A stretch of 5,542 nucleotides of DNA from GCA-002862325 sp036339295. Lineage in GTDB: Bacteria > Planctomycetota > Phycisphaerae > Phycisphaerales > SM1A02. Under the pieces are notes generated by a model. It was not told the DNA's origin and did no database searches. It saw only the letters and a program-made list of their open reading frames with translations. The stretch lies in NCBI GenBank assembly GCA_036339295.1, contig JAYZBK010000143.1, positions 1 through 5,542 on the forward strand, written 5' to 3'. This document shows, piece by piece, positions 1 to 5,542 of the stretch. The position numbers and the translations under genes were made by a program. The first letter of the stretch is position 1; each line of letters starts with the position of its first letter.

Positions 1-519
1 GACGTCGTCGCGGCGGGCTACAAGTACAACCTGACGAACATCGCCGCGGCGATCGGGCTCGCGCAGCTCGAGCGGGCCGACGATTTCCGGGCGGCGCGGC
101 AGGACCTCGTCACCCGCTACCTCGAGCGCCTGGACGGGATCGACGGGCTTCGTCTTCCGGCGGTGCCCGCGACGATGGAGGACCACTCCTGGCACCTGTT
201 CGTCGTCCACCTCGATCCGGCGAGCGGACTGGAGCGACAGGCGTTCATGGACGGGCTCGCGGAGCGAGGGATCGGAACGAGCGTCCACTACAAGCCGCTC
301 CACCGGATGACCCACTGGAGCCGCACCGCGCTCGTTCCCGACGGTCCGATCCCGGCCGCCTTCCCGGGTGCGGAGTCGTGGTTCGAGGGGTGCGTGTCGC
401 TGCCGCTCTTCCCCTCGATGACCGACGCCGAGTTCGAGGCGGTCTGCGATGCCGTGATCGCGGTTTCGAGGGCCTCTCGGGGCTCCGCGACGCCGGTGAG
501 GACGGCGGAGACCCGGTAG
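1..519 (+). CDS. DegT/DnrJ/EryC1/StrS sugar-nucleotide aminotransferase, C-terminal part (5' end outside window)
   Basis: The frame is open from base 1 to a TAG at 517-519, giving 172 C-terminal residues of a family usually about 360-400 aa long. The N-terminal half, including the PLP-binding lysine, lies upstream. Visible family signatures are YKYNLTNIAAAIGLAQLER near the start, the small-domain HSWHLFVVHLD at about 183-215, and GIGTSVHYKPLHRM at 268-309, the usual GIgtsvhY/F.PLH segment. Next come the late SLPLFPSMTD stretch and a short low-complexity tail. These enzymes transfer an amino group from glutamate to a keto-sugar nucleotide using PLP. The next two genes belong to the UDP-GlcNAc3NAcA pathway, so a WbpE/WlbC-type C3 aminotransferase is the natural reading by context. 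However, the YKYN..NIAAAIG segment is equally at home in C4 aminotransferases (PglE/perosamine type), which could pair with the dehydratase encoded at 2275. Family is confident; position specificity is open. Confidence 0.9.
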   Translation, partial: DVVAAGYKYNLTNIAAAIGLAQLERADDFRAARQDLVTRYLERLDGIDGLRLPAVPATMEDHSWHLFVVHLDPASGLERQAFMDGLAERGIGTSVHYKPLHRMTHWSRTALVPDGPIPAAFPGAESWFEGCVSLPLFPSMTDAEFEAVCDAVIAVSRASRGSATPVRTAETR

Positions 520-585
520 ACTGGCTCGATTCGGCGGGATCGACGACCGTCGCTCGCGGAGCCGGCAACCAGGGACGAGACCATC
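520..585 (+). other. 66-bp intergenic gap with ribosome binding site for the dehydrogenase
   Basis: This is the only real gap between genes in the window. I see no terminator hairpin with a T tract and no convincing -35/-10 pair. The purine-rich AGGGA at 571-575, followed by GAGA at 577-580, lies about 6-10 bases before the GTG at 586 and is the likely Shine-Dalgarno region. Same-strand genes on both sides and the lack of a terminator suggest continuous transcription. Confidence 0.5.
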
Positions 586-1647
586 GTGATCGGACGACAG
601 AAGAACCCCATCCTCGACCGGCGGATCCGCATCGGCGTGGTCGGCTGCGGTCGCATCTCCCGGAACCACTTCAAGGCGATCGGCGAGTACGCCGACGACC
701 TCGAGCTGGTGGGCGCCTGCGACAACGATCCCGCGCGGCTCGACCAGGACTTCATCCCCGGCGACGTCCCCCGCTACGACCTCCTGCCGGACATGCTCGG
801 ACAGGCCGAGCCCGACATCGTCGCGGTCTGCACGCCGAGCGGCATGCATCCGCGCCAGACGATCGAGACCGCCGAGGCCGGCGTCCACGTCATGACCGAG
901 AAGCCGATGGCGACGCGGTGGAAGGACGGGCTCCGCATGGTCGAGGCGTGCGACGACGCCGGCGTCCATCTCTTCGTCGTCAAGCAGAACCGCTTCAACG
1001 CCACGCTCCAGCTCCTGCGCCGCGCGATCGACGAAGGTCGCTTCGGTCGGATCTACATGGCCGGGGTCAACGTCTTCTGGACCAGGCCCCAGGAGTACTA
1101 CGACACGGATCGATGGCGAGGCACGTGGGAGCTCGACGGCGGCGCCTTCATGAACCAGGCGAGCCACTACATCGACCTCCTCGACTGGCTGATCGGGCCG
1201 GTCGCGAGCGTCCAGGCGATGGCCGGCACCCTGGCCCGCGACATCGAGGTCGAGGACTCCGGCGTGATGAACGTCCGGTGGCGGAACGGCGCCCTCGGAT
1301 CGGTCTCGGTGACGATGCTCACCTACCCGAGGAACCTCGAGGGTTCCCTGACGATCCTCGGGGAGAACGGGACGGTGAAGATCGGCGGGGTCGCGGTGAA
1401 CGAGATCCAGACCTGGGACTTCGCCGACGAACGGGACTACGACGAGGAGGTCCGGAGCGCCAACTACGAGACGACCTCCGTCTACGGCTACGGACACCCC
1501 CGCTACTATCGAAACGTGATCGAGGTGCTCCGGGGCCGCGAACGGCCCGAGACCGACGGCCGCGAGGGCCTGAAGAGCCTCGAGGTGCTGATCGCCGCCT
1601 ACGTCTCGGCCCGCGACAACCGGACCGTGAACCTTCCCCTCGAATAC
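586..1647 (+). CDS. wlbA: WlbA/WbpB-type UDP-GlcNAcA 3-dehydrogenase (Gfo/Idh/MocA family); expected stop codon missing
   Basis: The predicted enzyme oxidises C3 of UDP-N-acetyl-D-glucosaminuronate with NAD, giving the 3-keto substrate for the aminotransferase. It should be cytoplasmic. From GTG 586 there are 354 residues to a typical LPLEY end, close to the roughly 350 aa of WlbA proteins. The N-terminal Rossmann fold has IGVVGCGRIS at residues 16-25 and the TEKP motif at 104-107 (Lys106). VKQNR lies at 132-136. The C-terminal domain has FWTRPQEYY, RGTWELDGG and GGAFMNQASHYID at 185-197; His194 sits at the usual catalytic histidine position. GTG 586 was chosen because it has a Shine-Dalgarno-like AGGGA upstream and the next in-frame start would cut into the Rossmann strand. 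Oddity: the codon after LPLEY is TGC (1648-1650), not a stop, and this frame stays open to 4215. The end given is the predicted end of the homologous protein, not an observed stop. Function is confident; the true 3' end is not. Confidence 0.88.
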
Positions 1648-1678
1648 TGCGCCACCGGCCCGTCCCGGAGACGACCGC
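1648..1678 (+). other. wlbA-wlbB junction with no in-frame stop
   Basis: Where the dehydrogenase should end, the frame reads TAC TGC GCC. One change, C to A at 1650, would make TGA. The other possibility is a one-base indel here, which would bring in the TGA at 1680-1682; that stop overlaps the next ATG as ATGA. After LPLEY the current frame reads into Arg/Pro/Gly/Asp-rich sequence typical of an out-of-frame GC-rich translation, so this segment probably does not encode conserved protein. Confidence 0.6.
1667..1670 (+). promoter_or_regulatory. Shine-Dalgarno for the acetyltransferase
   Basis: GGAG at 1667-1670 lies 8 bases before ATG 1679, an ideal spacing. It supports this ATG and independent initiation of wlbB even though the upstream frame lacks a stop. 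Confidence 0.6.
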
Positions 1679-2278
1679 ATGAGCCTCATCGCCCGCGACG
1701 CGACGATCCATCCCTCGGCGATCGTGGACGACGGTGCCACGATCGGCGCCGGAAGCCGGGTCTGGCACTTCGTCCACGTCTGCGGGGCGGCGGTCGTCGG
1801 CGAGCGATGCTCGCTCGGCCAGAACGTGTTCGTGGGCAACCGCGTCGTGATCGGGGACAACGTCAAGATCCAGAACAACGTCTCGGTCTACGACAACGTC
1901 ACGCTCGAGGACGACGTCTTCTGCGGGCCGAGCATGGTCTTCACCAACGTCCACAATCCCCGCTCGGCGGTGAGCCGGAAGGACGAGTACCGCGACACCA
2001 TCGTCCGTCGCGGGGCCACCCTCGGCGCGAACTGCACGATCGTGTGCGGCACGGAGATCGGGGAGAACGCGTTCGTCGGCGCCGGCGCGGTGGTGACGAG
2101 CGACGTTCCCGCCTTCGCCCTCGTGGTGGGCGTGCCGGCCAGGCAGGTCGGCTGGATGAGCGCCTTCGGCGAGCGCCTGGAGCTTCCGACCGAGGGCGAC
2201 GGCGAGACCACCTGCCCGCACACGGGCGATCGATACGAACTGCGCGAGGGCCGGGTCTCCCGGCACGAGGCGACGTGA
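1679..2278 (+). CDS. wlbB: WlbB/WbpD-type UDP-sugar 3-N-acetyltransferase (left-handed beta-helix)
   Basis: The predicted enzyme transfers acetyl from acetyl-CoA to the 3-amino group of UDP-GlcNAc3NA, giving UDP-GlcNAc3NAcA; members are cytoplasmic trimers. It has 199 aa, against about 190 for WbpD. Hexapeptide-repeat coils run from about residue 8 to 150: HPSAIVDDGATIG, VWHFVHVCGAAVVG, SLGQNVFVGN, KIQNNVSVYDNVTLEDDVF, CGPSMVFTNVHNPR, then GATLGANCTIVCG and FVGAGAVV. The segment from SLGQNVFVGN to FTNVHNPR is close to recalled WbpD/WlbB sequences. A C-terminal extension follows GVPARQVGWMS (151-161) and carries CPHTGDRY at 179-186, also characteristic of this subfamily rather than of generic hexapeptide transferases. 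GGAG lies 8 bases before ATG 1679. The TGA at 2276-2278 overlaps the GTG of the next gene. All coils look intact; there is no frameshift. Subfamily assignment is strong; exact sugar specificity is inferred from family and context. Confidence 0.95.
   Translation: MSLIARDATIHPSAIVDDGATIGAGSRVWHFVHVCGAAVVGERCSLGQNVFVGNRVVIGDNVKIQNNVSVYDNVTLEDDVFCGPSMVFTNVHNPRSAVSRKDEYRDTIVRRGATLGANCTIVCGTEIGENAFVGAGAVVTSDVPAFALVVGVPARQVGWMSAFGERLELPTEGDGETTCPHTGDRYELREGRVSRHEAT
2267..2278 (+). promoter_or_regulatory. Overlapping stop/start (GTGA) with short-spaced Shine-Dalgarno
   Basis: GAGG at 2267-2270 is followed after 4 bases by GTG 2275-2277, which shares two bases with the TGA stop of wlbB (2276-2278). 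This suggests translational coupling: a ribosome finishing the acetyltransferase restarts on the dehydratase. The spacing is shorter than ideal, which fits dependence on coupling. Confidence 0.55.
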
Positions 2279-4215
2279 CGCCGACGGGACGAGCCCGGAT
2301 CGCCCTCGGCCTGTCGGGCGCGCCGGCGAGCGTCAAGCTCGCGATCCTGCTCGCCTGCGACGCCGCCACGGTGGTCGTCGCGCTCCTCGCCTCCATCTGG
2401 GTGCGGTACGACGACTTCGACGCCGGCATTGGCGCCCACTGGTCGACCTTCCTCCTCGCCCCGGCGATCCTCCTGGGCACGTTCGCGAGCCTGGGCCTCT
2501 ACCGCATCGTCGTGCGATATGCCGGCGCCTCGACGGCGCCGCGGCTCGCCGCGGCGTCCGCGGTCGCCGCGCTGGTCCTCGCCGGCGCCTCGTTCATCGT
2601 CGATCGCGAGGGAAGCCAGTCCCGCAGCGTCTTCGTCAACTTCGGCGTGTTCGCGTTCCTCGGGACGTGGGGCTGGCGGCTCGCCGCCGGGCGCTTCCTT
2701 CGAACCACCGATCCGACGGTCGAATCCGTGCGAGTCGCGATCTACGGAGCCGGAGTGGCCGGTGCGGGCCTCGCCAGCGCCCTTCGCGCCGACCCGACCT
2801 GGAAGGCGGTCGCGTTCCTCGACGACAATCCACGCCTGCACGGCAAGAAGGTCGCGGACCTTCCGGTGCGATCGACCGCGGAACTCGATGCCCTCGTCGC
2901 GGACCAGGGCGTGGAGGCCGTCTTCCTCGCCCTGCCGTCGGTCGCCCCGTCGCAACGGCGGGCGATCCTCGCCCGCCTGCGACCGCTCGGGATCCGGGTG
3001 CTGACGATCCCGACCCTCGACGAACTCGTCGCGGGCCGGGCCGACTTCCGCGACCTTCGCCAGCTCGACATCGAGGATCTCATCGGCCGCCGGACCGTGT
3101 CGGCGGAGGAGCACCTCCTGCACGACGCGATCGGGGATCGAGTCGTGCTCGTGACCGGCGGCGGCGGGTCGATCGGCAGCGAGCTCTGCCGGCAGATCCT
3201 GGCCACCGGACCGCGACGACTCGTGGTCGTGGACCAGTCCGAGTTCAACCTCTACCGGATCGGCATCGAACTGGAGCAGGCGGCGGCCGAGATGGAGGGC
3301 CACACCGCGCCCGTGGTCCGCACGGTGCTCGGCGACGTCTGCGACGAACCGTTCATCGAGGAACTCCTCGCCTCGGAGGCGGTCGAGGTCGTCTTCCACG
3401 CCGCGGCGTACAAGCACGTGCCGATCGTCGAGTCGAACGAGCCCGAGGGGGTCCGCACCAACGTCCTCGGCACGACCACCGTGCTCGACGCGGCGATCCG
3501 TCGCGGCATCGAACGGTTCGTCATGGTCTCGACCGACAAGGCCGTCCGGCCGACGAACGTGATGGGCGCCAGCAAGCGACTCGCCGAGCTCGTGGTGCAG
3601 GGCCGGGCGGCGACGCTGGAGGCATCCGGCCAACGCGGTCCGGTGCTCTGCCTCGTCCGGTTCGGCAACGTCCTCGAGTCGAGCGGCTCGGTGGTGCCCC
3701 GCTTCCGCCACCAGATCGAGACGGGCGGGCCCGTCACGGTGACCCATCCCGAGATCTCGCGTTTCTTCATGACGATCCCGGAGGCCGCGGAGCTCGTGCT
3801 GCAGGCCGCGGCGATGGCGACCGGCGGCGAGGTCTTCCTCCTCGACATGGGGGAGCCCATCCGCATCCTCGATCTCGCCCGGAGCATGATCGAGCTCAGC
3901 GGCCTGTCCGTCCGCGACGAAGCCCACCCCGACGGGGACATCGAGATCGAGATCACCGGCCTGCGGCCGGGCGAGAAGATCCACGAGGAGCTGCTCATAG
4001 GGGCGGATTCGGAGGCGTCCGCGCACCCGCGGATCCACCGGGCCCGCGAGCAGCGGCTCGGCCCGGAGGAGACCGAAGCGATGCTCGAGGCGGTGCGACG
4101 GGGCGTCGACCTGCGCGACCGCGCCGCCCTCCGGGACCTCATGGAACGGCACGCCGGCCTCCACGTCGAGGCGTCGTCGACGAACACGCCGACCCCGGCG
4201 CGGGAACCCTCCTGA
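2275..4215 (+). CDS. WbpM/CapD/PglF-type membrane UDP-GlcNAc 4,6-dehydratase
   Basis: The predicted enzyme converts UDP-GlcNAc to its 4-keto-6-deoxy derivative, precursor of QuiNAc, FucNAc or bacillosamine-type sugars. It has 646 aa from GTG 2275; WbpM is about 665. Four hydrophobic segments lie at roughly residues 20-43, 57-78, 88-109 and 118-137, with the family GLYR motif at 74-77. A first Rossmann-like domain has IYGAGVAGAG from 156. The extended SDR catalytic domain starts at DRVVLVTGGGGSIGSE (glycine-rich loop 294-303). AAAYKHVP, STDKAVRPTN (Ser419, Thr420) and MGASK (Met430, Lys434) follow. Methionine replaces the classic SDR tyrosine, the Ser-Met-Lys triad described for WbpM. Later family blocks are RFFMTIPEAAEL, VFLLDMGEPI and GLRPGEK (562-568). 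The frame continues upstream with no stop into wlbA, but residues before GTG 2275 match nothing and the four membrane segments start right after it. It overlaps wlbB by 4 bp. It does not belong to the 3-amino uronic acid pathway, so it probably serves a second sugar. Confidence 0.93.
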   Translation: MTPTGRARIALGLSGAPASVKLAILLACDAATVVVALLASIWVRYDDFDAGIGAHWSTFLLAPAILLGTFASLGLYRIVVRYAGASTAPRLAAASAVAALVLAGASFIVDREGSQSRSVFVNFGVFAFLGTWGWRLAAGRFLRTTDPTVESVRVAIYGAGVAGAGLASALRADPTWKAVAFLDDNPRLHGKKVADLPVRSTAELDALVADQGVEAVFLALPSVAPSQRRAILARLRPLGIRVLTIPTLDELVAGRADFRDLRQLDIEDLIGRRTVSAEEHLLHDAIGDRVVLVTGGGGSIGSELCRQILATGPRRLVVVDQSEFNLYRIGIELEQAAAEMEGHTAPVVRTVLGDVCDEPFIEELLASEAVEVVFHAAAYKHVPIVESNEPEGVRTNVLGTTTVLDAAIRRGIERFVMVSTDKAVRPTNVMGASKRLAELVVQGRAATLEASGQRGPVLCLVRFGNVLESSGSVVPRFRHQIETGGPVTVTHPEISRFFMTIPEAAELVLQAAAMATGGEVFLLDMGEPIRILDLARSMIELSGLSVRDEAHPDGDIEIEITGLRPGEKIHEELLIGADSEASAHPRIHRAREQRLGPEETEAMLEAVRRGVDLRDRAALRDLMERHAGLHVEASSTNTPTPAREPS

Positions 4216-4217
4216 CG

Positions 4218-5542
4218 GTGTGCGGCTTCGCCGGCATCGTCGATCCCGAGCGGCGACTCGACCTCTCGACCGCGCTTCGCGACGGCGATCCGATCCTCGC
4301 GCGACGCGGTCCCGACGGGGACGGGTCGCTCGTGGACCGGGCCCGCGGGGTCGCCCTCGGCCACCACCGACTCGCGATCACCGATCCCCGCCCCGAAGCC
4401 GACCAGCCGATGACCTCGGCGACCGGCCGATTCAACATCGTCTTCAACGTCGCGATCCACGACCATCCCGAACGAAGAGCCGAACTGGAGGCGGACGGAG
4501 CCACCTTCCGGACCACGAGCGACACCGAGGTGCTGCTCGCGGGCTTCGAACGCTGGGGCGTGACCGGCATGCTCGACCGGGTGGACGGCATGTTCGCGAT
4601 CGCCGTGCTCGATCGGCAGTCGGACGAGATCGTGCTCGCCCGCGACCGCGCCGGGCAGAAGCCGCTTCTCCTGGCGACCGCGTCGGGATGCATCGCCTTC
4701 GCCAGCGACCTTCGCGCCCTCGAGGCGATGCCGTCCCCCTTCCGGGAACGTCTCGCCGGGATCGATCCCGACGCCCTCCACTGGTTCCTCGCGCTCGGCG
4801 TCGTCCCCTGGCCGATGTCGATCAGGCCCGGGGTCGAACAGGTCCCGCCGGGTGGCCTCGTCCGCGTCTCGCTGAAGGACGGATCCCTCGATCGCGGGCG
4901 CTGGTGGACGCCTCCTCCGGTCGACTTCGAGACCGACCCCGACGGCCCGCTTCGATCGAGGTCGAACCGGGACGAGCGAACGCTGCTCGACGTGCTTCGC
5001 GAGAGCGTGCATCGCCGCTGTCGCGCCGATCGTCCGATCGGGATGTTCCTCTCGGGCGGCATCGACTCCCGGATCGTCGCGGCCCTCGCGTCGGAGGTGC
5101 TCGAGGACCTGCCGTGCTACACCCTCGCCTCGACCGGCCCGTTCGACGAGTCCGACGAGGCGGCGAGGATCGCCGCGGCGATCGGTGGCCGTCACCACGT
5201 GATCCGCCCCTCCGCCGACGAGGTCGACACGACCGCTGCGAGCCTCGGGACGATCGCCGACGAACCCTTCGCGGATGCCTCGCTCGTCGCGACGACGCTG
5301 CTCGCCCGCGCCGCCCGCGAGGAGGTCGTCGTGGCGCTCGGCGGCGATGGCGGCGACGAGCTCTTCGGGGGCTACCGCCGGCATCTCGCTGCGCATCGAC
5401 GGACCGACGGGCGAAGTCGCGTCGAACGACTGGCCGCGAGGGGCATCCAACGCCTGCCGGCCCGCCTCCGCGGCGGCCTCCGGATCGGTCGTCACGCCCT
5501 CGGGGAACTGGCGAGCCGGCGGCTGCTCGTCGGCGCGGACGC
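4218..5542 (+). CDS. asnB: AsnB-type glutamine-dependent amidotransferase (asparagine synthase family), N-terminal part, truncated by window end
   Basis: The frame is open from GTG 4218 to the window end, giving 441 residues of a family usually about 600-650 aa; the C-terminus is outside. GTG 4218 is fixed by biology: the class II amidotransferase nucleophile must be Cys2, and the protein starts MCGFAGIVD. It begins 2 bases after the previous stop; the only Shine-Dalgarno-like stretch (GGGA, 4202-4205) is distant, suggesting coupling. The glutaminase domain shows RRGPD (29-33), LGHHRLAI (47-54), SDTEVLL (101-107) and ARDRAGQKPL (141-150). The synthetase domain shows the pyrophosphate loop SGGIDSR (279-285), FDESDEA, DEPFAD (348-353) and GGDGGDELFGGY (375-386). 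The family makes an acyl-adenylate and amidates it with ammonia from glutamine. In this operon a uronic acid amidation role, as proposed for O-antigen AsnB homologues such as WbpS, is more plausible than asparagine synthesis, but this is inference. Oddity: the usual NGEIYN glutamine-binding motif reads NVAIHD at 77-82. Confidence 0.92.
   Translation, partial: MCGFAGIVDPERRLDLSTALRDGDPILARRGPDGDGSLVDRARGVALGHHRLAITDPRPEADQPMTSATGRFNIVFNVAIHDHPERRAELEADGATFRTTSDTEVLLAGFERWGVTGMLDRVDGMFAIAVLDRQSDEIVLARDRAGQKPLLLATASGCIAFASDLRALEAMPSPFRERLAGIDPDALHWFLALGVVPWPMSIRPGVEQVPPGGLVRVSLKDGSLDRGRWWTPPPVDFETDPDGPLRSRSNRDERTLLDVLRESVHRRCRADRPIGMFLSGGIDSRIVAALASEVLEDLPCYTLASTGPFDESDEAARIAAAIGGRHHVIRPSADEVDTTAASLGTIADEPFADASLVATTLLARAAREEVVVALGGDGGDELFGGYRRHLAAHRRTDGRSRVERLAARGIQRLPARLRGGLRIGRHALGELASRRLLVGAD

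Noticed and set aside
520..585. Possible terminator or promoter in the only intergenic gap (inverted CGACG/CGTCG around 541-552).
   Set aside because: The inverted repeat has only a 2-base loop and no T tract, and no plausible -10/-35 pair is visible.
1636..1679. Possible +1 slip at CCC-C (1636-1639) that would fuse the dehydrogenase in frame to the acetyltransferase.
   Set aside because: That phase is indeed open from 1631 into ATG 1679, but there is no stop or stimulatory element to promote slippage, and wlbB has its own ribosome site. A lost stop codon is simpler.
378..1682. Open frame on the + strand in the third phase, 434 codons.
   Set aside because: The translation is Arg/Asp/Gly-rich with no recognisable domain and lies over the aminotransferase end and the dehydrogenase. 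Only its final TGA at 1680-1682 is of interest, as a possible displaced stop.
2521..2592. Two identical 12-base copies (GCCGGCGCCTCG) exactly 60 bases apart.
   Set aside because: Both encode Ala/Gly/Ser in the hydrophobic N-terminal region of the dehydratase. Chance recurrence in GC-rich coding sequence is sufficient.
1888..4164. Antisense open frame of 758 codons.
   Set aside because: It mirrors the acetyltransferase and dehydratase codons and is rich in His/Arg/Asp/Glu, as expected from antisense translation of GC-rich genes. No motif or start context supports it.
586..4215. A single 1209-codon reading frame as one fused dehydrogenase-dehydratase protein.
   Set aside because: The middle part, 1648-2274, translates to low-complexity Arg-rich sequence, and the same DNA encodes an intact acetyltransferase in another frame with its own ribosome site. 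Both end domains have natural boundaries at 1647 and 2275.
3252..5495. Antisense open frame of 747 codons across the dehydratase and amidotransferase.
   Set aside because: Both sense genes there show clear catalytic motifs. The antisense translation is low complexity and is explained by codon bias.
1..5542. tRNA, rRNA, CRISPR array, insertion sequence or attachment site.
   Set aside because: None seen: the window is nearly all protein coding, with no regularly spaced repeats, terminal inverted repeats or transposase motifs.

Overview
This 5.5 kb window is GC-rich (about 70% by eye) and carries five tightly packed genes, all on the + strand. They form part of a surface-polysaccharide (O-antigen or capsule type) nucleotide-sugar operon. 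The first and last genes are cut by the window edges. GC content, C-ending codons, GTG starts and overlapping stop/start codons point to a high-GC bacterium. The genes resemble the Pseudomonas wbp and Bordetella wlb O-antigen loci, but such cassettes move between phyla, so no taxon is assigned.

Layout: (1) 1-519 is the C-terminal part of a DegT/DnrJ/EryC1/StrS PLP-dependent sugar aminotransferase. (2) From 586 comes a WlbA/WbpB-type Gfo/Idh/MocA dehydrogenase of UDP-GlcNAcA. Its protein should end near 1647, but no stop codon is present there. (3) 1679-2278 is a WlbB/WbpD-type left-handed beta-helix N-acetyltransferase. (4) 2275-4215 is a membrane-anchored WbpM/CapD/PglF-type UDP-GlcNAc 4,6-dehydratase; it starts at a GTG that overlaps the previous stop. 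(5) From 4218 to the window end is an AsnB-type amidotransferase. It starts at a GTG fixed by the Cys2 nucleophile and runs off the edge, so a search limited to complete ORFs would miss it.

Working together: in the characterised pathway UDP-GlcNAcA is oxidised at C3 (WlbA/WbpB), transaminated (WlbC/WbpE) and N-acetylated (WlbB/WbpD), giving UDP-GlcNAc3NAcA. The first three genes fit these steps. The 6-dehydrogenase (WbpA) and 2-epimerase (WbpI) are not in the window. The WbpM-like enzyme would feed a separate branch to 6-deoxy-HexNAc sugars (QuiNAc, FucNAc or bacillosamine type). The AsnB-like enzyme may amidate a uronic acid, as proposed for O-antigen AsnB homologues, but that is inference.

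The main oddities are: the missing wlbA stop, which leaves one reading frame open from 586 to 4215; a degenerate glutamine-binding motif in the AsnB-like protein although Cys2 is kept; and a strong excess of GATC tetranucleotides across the window. I see no wholly new system here; it is a recognisable sugar-biosynthesis operon with these specific deviations.
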